Under the pieces are notes generated by a model, which worked only from the letters and a program-made list of their open reading frames with translations, was not told where the DNA came from and made no database searches. A stretch of 64,000 bases of DNA. It comes from Acanthacorydalis orientalis (taxonomy: Eukaryota > Arthropoda > Insecta > Megaloptera > Corydalidae). The DNA lies in the NCBI GenBank assembly GCA_034766995.1, contig CM068316.1, forward strand, positions 25,325,106-25,389,105, read 5' to 3'. This document shows positions 1 through 10,454 of the stretch, in pieces (the first letter of the stretch is position 1; each line of letters begins with the position of its first letter). The translations under genes and the position numbers were made by a program.

Positions 1-409
1 TTTCCGTAAAATATTTATATTTTTTTTATTAACAAAACATTCAAAAATACTGGTCGTTTTCAAACTTGTACTTTTGACTACGCGCCATTTTGTCAATTTT
101 TTTTTTATTCTACTTCCTGCGATAGCTATACTTATACTAATTAAAAATTCGTCAATTGTTTTATTTCAGATCAGAGGGAGAGATAAATCATCATTCACCA
201 CGCAATTCCATTTTTTTAGAGGGAGACTTCAGCATCATTTTTCTAATTTAAAAAAAATTTTTTTTTGTCTTTATTTTCATTTTTGTATAGTTTATTAGTA
301 ATAAAATAAGTGTCAAAAAATTTGAAAGCATTATTCATTAGCCTCATATAGAAAAATTTTTTTTAAAATAGCTTAAATTTTAGGCCGCTAGACCACCGGG
401 TCCCCTTAA
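1..409. mobile_element. TTAA-flanked MITE, copy 1 (cut by window edge)
   Basis: Right part of a repeat of about 0.7 kb seen four times in the window. It ends in CTAGACCACCGGGTCCCC followed by TTAA (406-409). The complete copies start with TTAA and the reverse complement of this end, so the family has terminal inverted repeats of about 18 bp and a TTAA target site, as in piggyBac-type elements. It has no coding capacity. It sits inside a mariner remnant that resumes at 412. The left end lies outside the window. Confidence 0.8.
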
Positions 410-411
410 CG

Positions 412-735
412 ATAGGAAAAACGATAACAAGAGCCTATTATGCAACATTATTGGACCGTTTGAAAGAAGAACTGAAACAAAAACGGCCAATATTGACGCA
501 CAAAAAGTACTTTGTCTCCAGGGTAACTTTTTCCTCTTCCCAAACTTAAAAATGTGACTCGGTGGGAAGAAGTGTGGCATCTTAGAGGTCAATGCGTATT
601 TTGCAGACTTTGAGAAAAGCTACTTTTCCGATGGGATGAAAAAATTGTAAATTCACCGGATCAAATCTATAGCCCTCAATGAAGACTGTTGAGAAATAAA
701 ATCGATTTTTTCTAAAAAAAAACGGTGTTAAAGTT
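412..735 (+). pseudogene. mariner transposase remnant
   Basis: Conceptual translation gives a mariner segment (RAYYATLLDRLKEELKQKRP) at 433-492. It jumps directly to the C-terminal part (LFPNLKM*LGGKKC, then VNAYFADFEKSYFSDGMKKL). The piece holding the second and third catalytic Asp residues is deleted, and there are in-frame stops. The remnant is interrupted on its left by the TTAA MITE. It is not functional. Confidence 0.75.
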
Positions 736-880
736 ACTTTTTTTACCATATATTTGTTGTTATCAAACAACCCACGTATTTTGTCTATTTGTTGGAAATA
801 TAAGTTTTGAACCTGCTATAGAAAAATTTGATTCATACAATTAATGTAGCACTCAATTATTGTGTTTACCTGTGTACAAA

Positions 881-1266
881 CCACGATCATGCATACAGGT
901 CTGGAAACGACGGTCTAAAAACAGTATTGCTTGATGGTCGAACTTTTTAATAATAATCTCTGATTTTAAATATGTATAAACAAAGATAAAAATTATTAGA
1001 TATGTGTAAGTCTACGACATTTATCATCTTTTAATGCTCGAGGACATATTATTATCTTTTAATACCCAACTTCCATGAAAATTCGGTTAGTAAAAAACGC
1101 TATTATTAGAATTAATTTTTATTATTAGAATACTATTATTACGAAAGTGATAAGTAAGGTATGGTTAGATAGGAATGTATCCAACGGGTAATTAAAAAAA
1201 TCAACCAACAAGCGATACCATTTTCGTCATTGCTATTCGTTGCCAGACCTGTATACACGACCGTGG
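881..1266. mobile_element. 386-bp inverted-repeat element, copy A (no nested inserts)
   Basis: The left end CCACGATCATGCATACAGGT and the reverse complement of the right end CCACGGTCGTGTATACAGGT are imperfect inverted repeats that continue into CTGG[A/C]AACGA. A related copy at 60750-63907 contains two insertions, at TTAA sites corresponding to about 947-950 and 1055-1070 here. There is no coding capacity and the superfamily was not recognised. Confidence 0.6.
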
Positions 1267-1283
1267 AACAAACAAATCACGTA

Positions 1284-1292
1284 CATATATAT

Positions 1293-1337
<45 letters not shown>

Positions 1338-1338
1338 C

Positions 1339-1377
<39 letters not shown>
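1284..1377. repeat. (TA)n microsatellite with TACA interruptions
   Basis: Near-pure TA dinucleotide tract that directly abuts the left TA target site of the mariner at 1380. Confidence 0.95.
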
Positions 1378-1379
<2 letters not shown>

Positions 1380-2300
1380 CGAGGTCAGACAATTAAGTAA
1401 TGCGACCGATTTTTTTTCTCGGCCTGTGGTAACACTGCGAACCTGTAACTCCGCCACCGTAATAGCAGATCCCTACTCTCTCGATTGAGACCTTGACCAC
1501 CCTCGTATGATCATTTCTTCGCCAGCTGTTTAGTGTTTTGTAACAACGCGCGAGTAGTGCATGTCACGAAAATCATCGAATGAACATCGCTCAAGATTGT
1601 CTCGAGCAGGTTGAAAGTGATCCTACTCTTCTCGATCGAGTTATTACTGGTGATGAAAGTTGGTTCTTTCAATATGACCCCGAAACTAAACGACAAAGCC
1701 AACAGTGGCGGTCCCCTGGAGCACCAAGGCCAAAGAAGGCGAGAATGAGCAAGTCCAAAGTGAAAACCATGTTGATTTGCTTCTTCGACAGCAAAGGGGT
1801 GGTTCACAAAGAGTTCGTACCACCTGGACAAACCGTAAATCAAGTATTCTACCGCAATGTGCTCGAAAAATTACGAAAAAGGGTGCTCAGAGTGCGTCCA
1901 GAGATCGCGAAGACTTGGGTTCTGCATTACGACAATGCTCCCTGTCACAGTGCGTTCAGTGTCTCTCAGTTTTTGGCGTCTAAAGGAATCGCAACGTTAC
2001 CACAACCGCCCTATTCACCGGACATGTCACCCGGCGACTTTTTCCTATTCCCCCATATGAAAAAATTCGTCAAAGGTCGACATTTTGACTCCGTTGAAGA
2101 TATCCAAGAATCTGTGACGAGGGTACTCGGAGAGGTCCCACAAGAAGTGTTCCAGAATTGTTACGAAAACTGGAAAACTCGCTGGAATAAGTGTATAGAT
2201 GCGGGAGGGGACTACTTTGAAGGGGATCGCAGCGATGTACCTTAATTTTTAAATATACTCGATTTTTGAATTTTGTCGCATTACTTAATTGTCGGACCTC

Positions 2301-2301
<1 letters not shown>
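1380..2301 (+). mobile_element. mariner family M1, copy 1 (internally deleted)
   Basis: The inverted termini CGAGGTCAGACAATTAAGTA and the matching right end are flanked by TA on both sides (1378-1379 and 2302-2303). The length is 922 bp, against about 1.3 kb for a full mariner. Both flanks are (TA)n microsatellite, so this copy landed in a TA array. Two other copies lie at 49231-50147 and 53765-54657. Confidence 0.85.
1580..2245 (+). CDS. mariner transposase, N-terminally truncated (family M1)
   Basis: Open frame of 221 residues carrying the whole catalytic domain of a mariner transposase. The three acidic residues lie in VITGDESW, HYDNAPCH and SPDMSPGDFF, with 34 residues between the second and third (DD34D). 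The protein would cut and paste the element at TA sites. About 120 N-terminal residues holding the paired HTH DNA-binding region are absent, and the frame begins at an internal ATG just after 5' leader sequence shared with the longer copy at 49423. It is open and uninterrupted but cannot be a normal transposase. Confidence 0.75.
   Translation: MNIAQDCLEQVESDPTLLDRVITGDESWFFQYDPETKRQSQQWRSPGAPRPKKARMSKSKVKTMLICFFDSKGVVHKEFVPPGQTVNQVFYRNVLEKLRKRVLRVRPEIAKTWVLHYDNAPCHSAFSVSQFLASKGIATLPQPPYSPDMSPGDFFLFPHMKKFVKGRHFDSVEDIQESVTRVLGEVPQEVFQNCYENWKTRWNKCIDAGGDYFEGDRSDVP

Positions 2302-2377
<76 letters not shown>
2302..2377. repeat. (TA)n microsatellite
   Basis: Pure TA tract immediately right of the mariner copy. 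Confidence 0.95.
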
Positions 2378-2381
<4 letters not shown>

Positions 2382-2670
2382 AACATATACATTTTATCAA
2401 CACATAATATTACAAACACAAATTAATTTATTAAAAGATATATAATCTATATCATAAATAAAAAATAAATATTTTTACCTGCTAGAACTGCAATTTGAAA
2501 CTTAAAATTATCTTTGTAATTAAACAATATTTGTTAACTTAGTAATTTTATATATGAAAACAAAGTCTATAAATTATAAATTATTTTATCATGTTATTGT
2601 GACGTACGTGTGACATTGAACAATAGTTCACATATTTGTATATGTTAGTACAATTATGTTTTGTGTAATG

Positions 2671-2671
2671 T

Positions 2672-2758
<87 letters not shown>

Positions 2759-2787
2759 ACACACGCAAGCACACACACACACACACT
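2671..2787. repeat. (TA)n followed by (CA)n
   Basis: About 80 bp of TA, then a short CA-rich tract. The remaining sequence to 3516 is AT-rich with no gene or repeat that I recognise. Confidence 0.95.
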
Positions 2788-3516
2788 GAATTAAAATTTT
2801 TCACATCTCAGTGATGATTAATTTATTAACGCACTTTTAACTGCCAAGTATTTACTTATTGCACTTATTATTATTCGAATCAGAAATAACTGTATAAAAA
2901 AATAAATGTGTATGATAACGCGTTTTTAAAAACCTTAAATACGTTCAGTGTTCTGTGCATAAGTGACGTTGATATTTTACCCGTGTTCTGTTTGTTTATA
3001 TTTCTTCATAACTAATCATTATTTCCTTGATTATTCATAATATATGAAAATTTTGTATTCGCCAAACTTAAGATAAATATTATGCACTTTTAAAATGAAT
3101 ATGCATTTGTTGTGAAACTGTATTTGATACTGTTTTGAATTATTTTTATTCGGAATTACATTTAAACGAAATTATTCATACTTAATGCATTTTGATAAAT
3201 GAAATATCAGTTATATGGCATTTTCAGTTATTAATCTATTAACGCCGGTATTATTTTTTTTTTGAAATATTTTTTTGAAAATAAATAATATGCTCACAAA
3301 ATACTATTAGACAATGAAAAAGATTATTTTTTTTTGTTAATTACTTTTAATAATATCGATTGTGATCACATGGTTACGTTAGGCGCCTGCGTGATAATAT
3401 AGGAGCAAGAGGTAAAGAATTGATGATTCCTGAAATATAGTTTACTTTTTCATAATATTACAATCGATATCTTATGAAATGTAACAAAACAGTCAAAATA
3501 TAACCTTACTTCACAT

Positions 3517-4234
3517 TTAAGGGGACTCGGTGGTCTAGAATTTTCGAAAAATCGATTTTTTTTTCGAAAGTATAGTATCTTAAAAATATACTGTTAAAAT
3601 TTGATGACGAAATTCAGAGTATTTCAGGATCTACAGCCCATTAGAAGGTCAGGTAGGTAGAAGAATATATACTTGCTTGAAACTTTAAACGCGTTTATCT
3701 CGAAACTACTTTTTTTCGTCTTGCGGGGGCCAGAAAAAAAAACTACTTGACCAATTTGTCTGAAATTTTAATATGTTATTCTGAATAGTTCTAGCTCTCG
3801 CTCGGAAGTAAAACTAATAGTTTCCGTAAAATATGTATATTTTTTTTATTAACAAAACATTCAAAAATACTGGTCGTTTTCAAACTTGTACTTTTGACTA
3901 CGCGCCATTTTGTCAAATTTTTTTTTTATTCTACTTCCTGCGATAGCTATACTTATACTAATTAAAAATTCGTCAATTGTTTTATTTCAGATCAGAGGGA
4001 GAGATAAATCATCATTCACCACGCAATTCCATTTTTTTTAGAGAGGGAGACTTCAGCATCATTTTTCTAATTTAAAAAAAATTTTTTTTTTGTCTTTATT
4101 TTCATTTTTGTGTAGTTTATTAGTAATAAAATAAGTGTAAAAAAATTTGAAAGCATTATTCATTACCCTCATATAGAAATTTTTTTTTTAAAATAGCTTA
4201 AATTTTAGGCCGCGAGACCACCGGGTCCCCTTAA
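3517..4234. mobile_element. TTAA-flanked MITE, copy 2
   Basis: Complete 718-bp copy: TTAA, GGGGACTCGGTGGTCTAG, then the interior, then the inverted end and TTAA (4231-4234). The interior matches copies 1, 3 and 4. No open frame of note. Confidence 0.85.
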
Positions 4235-4264
4235 TACATTATGTTCGTTCTGTTCTCGAGCAGT

Positions 4265-4601
4265 CAGTGGCGGCACATCAACGTCTGTTACACGATATTA
4301 CAAAATGCCCCTTACCATCTAAACGTATAACATCTGATATCCTGGATGAAACACTGTTAAACTTTGAAGACGATGGGCGACCAGAACCGAATAGTAATTT
4401 TTTGAAATTTTGAAGATACGTTATAATTATTGAGCGATGAAACTCTAATTGTGATATGATATTGCCGTTTTTTTCATAAAAAGCCAGGCATTATGCATGA
4501 TAGCATCCATCATCCGTGAATAATGACCAATATTTTTTTTACCTGGAATACCGATATGATAATATGCTATATTCTCGCCCATTCTATCTGTGCCGCCAAT
4601 A
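4265..4601. mobile_element. hAT-like short element (tentative)
   Basis: CAGTGGCGGCACATC at the left and the reverse complement of the right end, TATTGGCGGCACAGATA, form a short inverted repeat of hAT character. No convincing 8-bp duplication is visible and there is no open frame. Confidence 0.4.
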
Positions 4602-5698
4602 AATTTATTTTATTTAGCTAATAAGCATTACTGAGGAACACTTATTTTTCGTTTTTGCATATGGAAATATCTTATTAAAACTATAGATTTCAACCCCGCA
4701 TTCGCCTAGTGTTATCATACGAGCACTCTAATTTTATTAGCGATATATACCATCAAATAATTTATTAAATATTTTTACTAGACTATCAATAAAATGATAC
4801 TTCTAACGTATATATTTCATGTATATAAAAATAAAATTCAATTACATAACATTTAAATGACTTGAAACTTACATTGCCTGCCGCTTCTAAATCGAAAAAA
4901 CTGCTAGTGTTTGCTTCCATGATACACAAAGAACTAATAAATTAAATTTAAGTAGACAAAGTGCCTGTGCTATTATCACTAGTGTGTATGGAAACAAAAC
5001 TTATACAAACATATCCTGTTACCTAAGAAATAGTTACGAGGAAATATTTATGTGGCCATGCACTTTCTGTAATTATATGATCACCCCCATTACATACTCA
5101 CGAATTACATACTCAAATACACACGTCCAAATTTTGTATTCTTTTTTAATTTTTTTACATGCTTAATTAAATTTCGCTGGTTATATTCCAAAATTAAACT
5201 ATTATAATTATTTTTAATATTTTGTATTAATAACGTACTGAAATATATACTTACTCTTAAGATAAAATTCAAAATACATCATAAAAAATTAAAATTTACA
5301 TCATTAAACACTATACAAAAACTATAAAGCATCTAATAATCATACATAATACATAGAACATGTAATAGAAATATGAAGGATTTCTCTATTCATACGGAAC
5401 TCCATAATATCCGATATCAAATTAAATATTAATATATATGACGAATCATCGAAAATTGATTTTTTTGTATAAAAACTAGATTTTTATGAGGTATAACCGC
5501 CAACTAGAATAACAAGCAAAACTTCATCTAAACGAAAAGAAATCAAATGGTGGAATTGTTTGAAAATTATTAACATTTTGATTTTTGACAGAACTTCGTA
5601 ATACTGATATCAACATTAAAGAAAACTATGAAAACACCAAATAATTCTTTTTTTTTAAAAAAAAACAAACAGAAAAATGGTTTTAGGAGATAATTTTA
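4602..5698. other. AT-rich intergenic DNA
   Basis: No gene, RNA or recognisable element seen. The longest open frame (60 codons) has no family resemblance. Confidence 0.6.
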
Positions 5699-5706
5699 GA
5701 TTTCAT

Positions 5707-6338
5707 CAGGGGCGGATTACCTAGCTGAGGGCTTCTGGCGGTGTATTTAAATGTACGGGGCCTCAAAATTTATCCGACGACGAAAAAAAAAACGAATTTG
5801 TCTAAAAATATATTTTATAACATTTTTCTTTATATCTATAACTTTATTCTATAAAGATATAAATTAGATCAAAATAAAATATTCTGAATTATTATTCAAA
5901 TAAATAAAGAAACAAAAACTATAATTGTGTCAACAATGGACGGTGATATTGTTATGCAGGTGTACTGCATGAATAAAAATGCCTCTAAAATGTCATGATG
6001 CCACCAATGGTATTATAAACGAAACCTTTTTTCTCTCGTTTCTTTCCCTTACCTCAACGGTCATTTTACTACATATGTTTACATTTTTCACGCAAATTTA
6101 TTATTATCAGTTAAGACGTTGAGTATAAGCGTCGTTCCTTTATGTAATGAATAATTTTTTTCCGAGCTCGGGGCACTTGATGACCGCCAGGTCCGACACC
6201 CGTTCGATCCGCCATTGTACTACTATTTTATATATTTTAAGTTTACTTGTTATTTTTGCGATCTTAAACAGCGGCCCTCACAGTCGCTAGACCTGAGCGA
6301 CCTCCCAGTCTGACCTCCCCTCCCTTAATCCACTACTA
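5707..6338. mobile_element. hAT-type MITE with 8-bp target duplication
   Basis: The left end CAGGGGCGGATTA and the reverse complement of the right end TAGTAGTGGATTA match at 9 of 13 positions. The element is flanked by the identical octamer GATTTCAT at 5699-5706 and 6339-6346, the length expected for hAT transposition. It is 632 bp long with no transposase. Confidence 0.65.
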
Positions 6339-6651
6339 GATTTCATCAAGTTAAATATTGAATTGAAACAATATTTAAACAGGCCGGTTAAAATAACGAG
6401 AAATGTTATTTAGTTTTGCGGGACGCAAATGGATGGCGTTAGTTGTTCGATTTATGAATCATTTTGTGTATCGTTTCCTATAGGCTCTCGATCAATCAAT
6501 GATAAAACTCTCATACGTTCTTCATTTGCTATCATCTCCAATCTCTGCGGATCAAAAAAAGACGTCAATTCTGTCCAGAACTACTACACAAATTATAAAA
6601 TCCGTTGAAGTTTCAAGTAAAATCTGAAATTCCGTTAAAAAACGGATTTTC

Positions 6652-6691
6652 ATAAATTCCGCTTAAAAATCCGTTTTTAAGCGGAATTTAT
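6652..6691. repeat. perfect 18-bp hairpin
   Basis: ATAAATTCCGCTTAAAAA, a 4-nt TCCG spacer, then the exact reverse complement. A smaller palindrome (TCCGTT-AAAA-AACGGA) lies just upstream at 6631-6646. It sits immediately left of the Harbinger terminal unit. Function unknown. Confidence 0.8.
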
Positions 6692-6710
6692 AAAAATCCT
6701 ATTAACGCTA

Positions 6711-6857
6711 GTCGAGATAAGAACCACACGTGTTAGACGGGATGTACGTGACGTGTCAGTAGTGTGCACGGGTACCATTGAAACCAATGTAAAATTAGCT
6801 CTCACATATTTCTTATCACGTGATTGTGTGTGACGTGTCACTAGTGTGCACGGGGCT
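6711..6857. repeat. solo Harbinger right-terminal unit (direct repeat of 10303-10454)
   Basis: This block of about 147 bp is nearly identical to the right end of the adjacent PIF/Harbinger element and lies in the same orientation. It holds two copies of the terminal motif GACGTGTCA.TAGTGTGCAC. It abuts the left end of the element at about 6858, giving a tail-to-head junction. Confidence 0.7.
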
Positions 6858-7057
6858 TTAAAAAGCTTCGTGCACACTACTGACACGTCACGGCACGGCA
6901 GGCAGTCAACATGTGTCGACACTGTTATAGGATTGCACACTATCATCACGCGTGACCGTCAAGTTTTGTATTGCGCAGGCGCGTGCACACAAATGACAAC
7001 ACTTGTGTTTGCGCGCCACTATCATATAGTTGAATTAATTTTATTATTGAAATTATA

Positions 7058-8453
7058 ATGGAGAGCGAAACAAGTAGTTCTTCTGAGTTTGATGAAGAAG
7101 TAGCATGTATTTCCACTGTAATAGCCCACAATCAAATTCCTAGGAAAAGAATGTGGGTTCATGCCATAAATTTAAAAAGAAAAGAAAAGGGTGAATTCCA
7201 TCATCTTGTGAAGGAGCTTCAAGAGCACCCCGATCGGTATGACTTGTACTTCAGGATGTCAAAAGAGAAGTTCGAGTACCTACATGGCCTTATCAAAGAG
7301 GATATAAGAACCAAGAACACGCAAATGCGAGAAGCTATTGGTACGGAAGAAAAACTCGCCCTGTGTTTAAGGTAAATTTAACACAAAACAACTGTCTTAA
7401 TTTATTTATTTATTATTTTCTTGTAATGTTACAACTATATGTTGTACTTCTCTGTCAGCGACTGTAAAATGCGACATTCACTGTGCAGCATCTCCACTTT
7501 TTTCTGCCGTTTACAAAACTTTAAATTGAATATTTTATTTTTAGATTTCTTGCCACTGGAAACTCTTACAAGAGCTTTGCATTCAGTTATCGCATGGGAT
7601 TTAGTACGGTAGGACTGATAGTCAGAAATGTTTGCGATGCTATTTGGACACGATTAAGTCCGATTTTCATGCCGACACCAAATGAAAACATTTGGAAAAC
7701 ATCGGCTGAAAAATTTAACAATCTGTGGCAATTCCCAAATTGTGTGGCGGCAATTGATGGGAAGCATATCGCCATGCAGTGTCCAATTCGAGGAGGCTCG
7801 AAATATTTCAATTACAAAGGCGTCCATTCACTAGTTTTGCTCGCACTAGTGGATGCAGAATATAAATTTATTGCAATAGACGTAGGAGCGTATGGAAAAA
7901 GTAGTGATAGTGGTGTCTATTCCAATTCAATAATTGGGAAAAAGTTGCAAGAGAAAGCACTTTTCATACCATCAGACAACCCGTCGAGTGAAAATTCTCC
8001 TCCGCTTCCCTACGTCATAGTTGGAGACGAAGCCTTCCCGCTGAAATCATACTTGCTTCGACCATGTAGCAGACATCACCTTGCAGGAGATGAAGACAAA
8101 AAAATTTTTAATTATCGATTGACTAGAGCTCGGAGAGTCGTTGAAAATGCGTTGGCATTCTTGCATCACGGTGGAGGGTATTTCGTCGGCCTCTAGACGT
8201 GCAACCGGAAACTGTTGAAAAAGTGGTGCTTGCTGCTTGTTGTCTTCACAACATGCTATGTGGAGAAGTGACATCTTCGGCTGAAATGGAACAGCTTTGT
8301 CCGGAAACATCCGCAATGCAGAATTTACATCAAATACGAAGAAATCCCTCCCGTGATGTAACACATATTCGCGACCAATTCAAAGAATATTTTACATCTC
8401 CTGCTGGGTCCGTATTATGGCAAGAAACAATGATTCGGCGAGGACGTAATTGA
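7058..8453 (+). pseudogene. Harbinger-type DDE transposase (DDE_Tnp_4), one-base frameshift
   Basis: Exon 1 is 7058-7371 (starts MESETSSSSEF) and exon 2 is 7545-8453, joined in phase 2 across an intron with GT/AG ends. The DDE core shows CVAAIDGKHI, SSDSGVY and VGDEAFPLKSYLLRPC, then NYRLTRARRVVENA, as in HARBI1-like nucleases. At about 8151 one T is missing: the zero frame ends in a stop at 8194-8196, while the +1 frame continues (GILASRWRVFRRPLDVQPE) to a stop at 8451-8453. With one base restored the frame would be complete, so the copy is young but broken. Confidence 0.8.
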
Positions 8454-8887
8454 GATTAGGACATATTTTTTCTTTCGTATCATAAATGAAAGCTAGAATA
8501 GGTTTAACCTTTTGTTTTTAAGTTCATGTTTATTTATGATCTTTTTTATGTAAATTAAATAATTTCTTAAAGTTAGGATTAGATTAGGGTCGGTAGGTCT
8601 TCTACATATCTGCAACCTCAACGTGGTGTAGAAGTGGCAACGTACGTAAAGTATTCAGTGAAATTTTATCACAAAAAAGTAAGAAAGAAATTTTGCCTTT
8701 ATTTCTTTACAGAAATATATAAATGATAAAACTGAATACATTTAAATATTTAAAGTTTCACTGAAATATTTTACATATGGCTAATGCAGATTTTTGTAGT
8801 GAAGAAATTTTTTTTGTGAGGACTGTGGTATATACAAGAATGTTTAAGGTAAATGTAATGCAAAACAACTATCTTAACTTTATTTAT

Positions 8888-9795
8888 TTATTGGTTATTA
8901 TTTTCTAAAGATAGCATTTGCTCATTGAATATCAATTTGCTTATGTCTAATTTCATTTTAATTTGCGTCTTTGCAGGTAACGTTTTCGCTGCTTTCGACA
9001 AACTTAAAAAAAATAGGTCCATCTCGTCCAATGCATTTTTTTTGTCTTTTTTATTCTGTCGTTCCTGCCTCCTTGCCGCATTTTGTTTCATGGCTTCTAA
9101 CATCTCCGACATAGTTTGATTATTGTTTTGAGTATGAATTGACAGCATCAGATACGACATTTCTTTCTCGAATTCCCATGCAATAATTCGCCGTGCAGCA
9201 TCTCCACTTCTTTTCTGCCGTCGTCGACTTAGTGCGTTTATGTAACATCTAAGTTTCTCCCATTTTTCCTTCACTTCTTGAGCTGAAAAAAGTAAATAGG
9301 TTAAATATACATTATTTACAAAACTTTTTAAATTGAATATTTTATTTTTAGATTTCTTGCCACTGGAAACTCTTTCAAAAGCTTTGCATATAGTTATCGC
9401 ATGGGATTCAGCACGGTAGGACCGATAGTCATAACTGTTTGCGATGCTGTTTGGAAGAGATTGAATTCAATTTTTATGCCGACGCCAAATGAAAACATTT
9501 GGAAAACGTCGACTGCAAAATTTAAAAGTCTGTGGCAATTCCCAAACTGTGAGGCTCTGTACTATGGTAAGCAACCATGATACGGTGAGGACATAATTGA
9601 GATTCGAAATAATTTCCATATACAAATGAATAAATATAATAATATTAAAAAATACATACGGTTCATATTTAATTCCTTCCCTATTTGTTCCCACGCGTTG
9701 TTTCGCATTTGGACGTCTCGGTAGTCCGGCGACTGGTAGTCGTATAAAAATACTCTGGTACGTACAGCTTCTATTCCATTCCATTTTTCTGACAC
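8888..9795 (-). CDS. MADF/BESS DNA-binding protein of Harbinger element (two exons)
   Basis: The exon at about 9795-9660 reads VRTRVFLYDYQSPDYRDVQM and AWEQIGKEL, a MADF (Myb-like) start. The exon at 9282-8888 continues with EVKEKWEKLRCYI. It ends in a BESS-type tail (DEMDLFFLSLSKAAKTLPA) and a stop at 8888. Donor and acceptor agree in phase 1. PIF/Harbinger elements use such a protein to help the transposase bind and enter the nucleus. No ATG is visible at the 5' end of the first exon (GTG at 9795), so the start may lie in a further exon or be lost. A transposase exon remnant sits inside its intron. Confidence 0.65.
9352..9605 (+). pseudogene. second copy of Harbinger transposase exon 2 start
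   Basis: After a TTTTTAG acceptor the sequence reads FLATGNSFKSFAYSYRMGF and PTPNENIWKTSTAKF, closely matching 7545-7746. It then jumps to sequence equivalent to the transposase C-terminal end. It lies between the two MADF exons on the opposite strand. Confidence 0.75.
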
Positions 9796-10302
9796 TGATA
9801 AGATACAAGGATAGTGATAGTAAGTAGATAGAACTTACAAGCTACAAGTGCACTAGTTGAGGGTCTTATTACTTATGACCATTCGATTACTATGTAACAT
9901 CTGGTTTTCATGAATAACATTGTAAAAATTTAGTTAATAAAATACACAAAATAACAAAATTCATCATTTATTAGTTACAATACAAAAATTACATTATACA
10001 CATTATTATGTTATTTACAATTAAAATCGACACATTACAAATTTTTTTTATTAGGTTATATTATACTATACTACATATTACACTATATTAGTTACATTAT
10101 TTATACTATATATTATACTATACTACAATAAAACAAAAAAAATATACATTTTTATGTTACTTTCAATTAAAATCGATACCTTTTCAATTTACCTCGATAC
10201 TTTTCAAACTGAAATGTCAATTGACAACTATTCAAAAGTGTTACACGTCACGGAATATATGTAAAAACAGAAATATGTGAGAACGTGTTAACATAAATAA
10301 AC

Positions 10303-10454
10303 ATAGTCGAGATAAGAACCACACGTGTTAGACGGGATGTACGTGACGTGTCAGTAGTGTGCACGGGTACCATTGAAACCAATGTAAAATTAGCTCTCAC
10401 ATATTTGTTATCACGTGATTGTATGTGACGTGTCAGTAGTGTGCACGAGGCTTT
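10303..10454. repeat. Harbinger right-terminal unit
   Basis: Right end of the element, with two tandem versions of the terminal motif about 80 bp apart. Nearly identical to 6711-6857. Confidence 0.7.

Larger units (their letters stand above)
6858..10454 (+). mobile_element. PIF/Harbinger transposon (composite or rearranged)
   Basis: The left end GCTTCGTGCACACTACTGAC and the reverse complement of the right end GCCTCGTGCACACTACTGAC form the terminal inverted repeats, bordered by TTA/TAA as expected for Harbinger. The element carries a plus-strand DDE transposase (7058-8453) and minus-strand MADF/BESS protein exons (9795-8888). A second copy of part of the transposase gene lies at 9352-9605. 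The internal order shows that two partial copies are fused. Confidence 0.75.

Noticed and set aside
74..298. Open frame within the TTAA MITE
   Set aside because: Homopolymer-rich, not preserved in the other copies of the MITE.
1201..1488. Open frames rich in Tyr-Ile repeats at (TA)n tracts (also near 2581, 17761, 35040, 37109, 48534 and elsewhere)
   Set aside because: They are translations of TA/ATAT microsatellites and have no coding meaning.
6677..7058. Open frames across the Harbinger termini
   Set aside because: They run through inverted-repeat DNA and have no family resemblance.
9467..9808. 113-codon minus-strand frame near the MADF exon
   Set aside because: It is a shadow of the MADF exon and of the transposase relic in the other frame.
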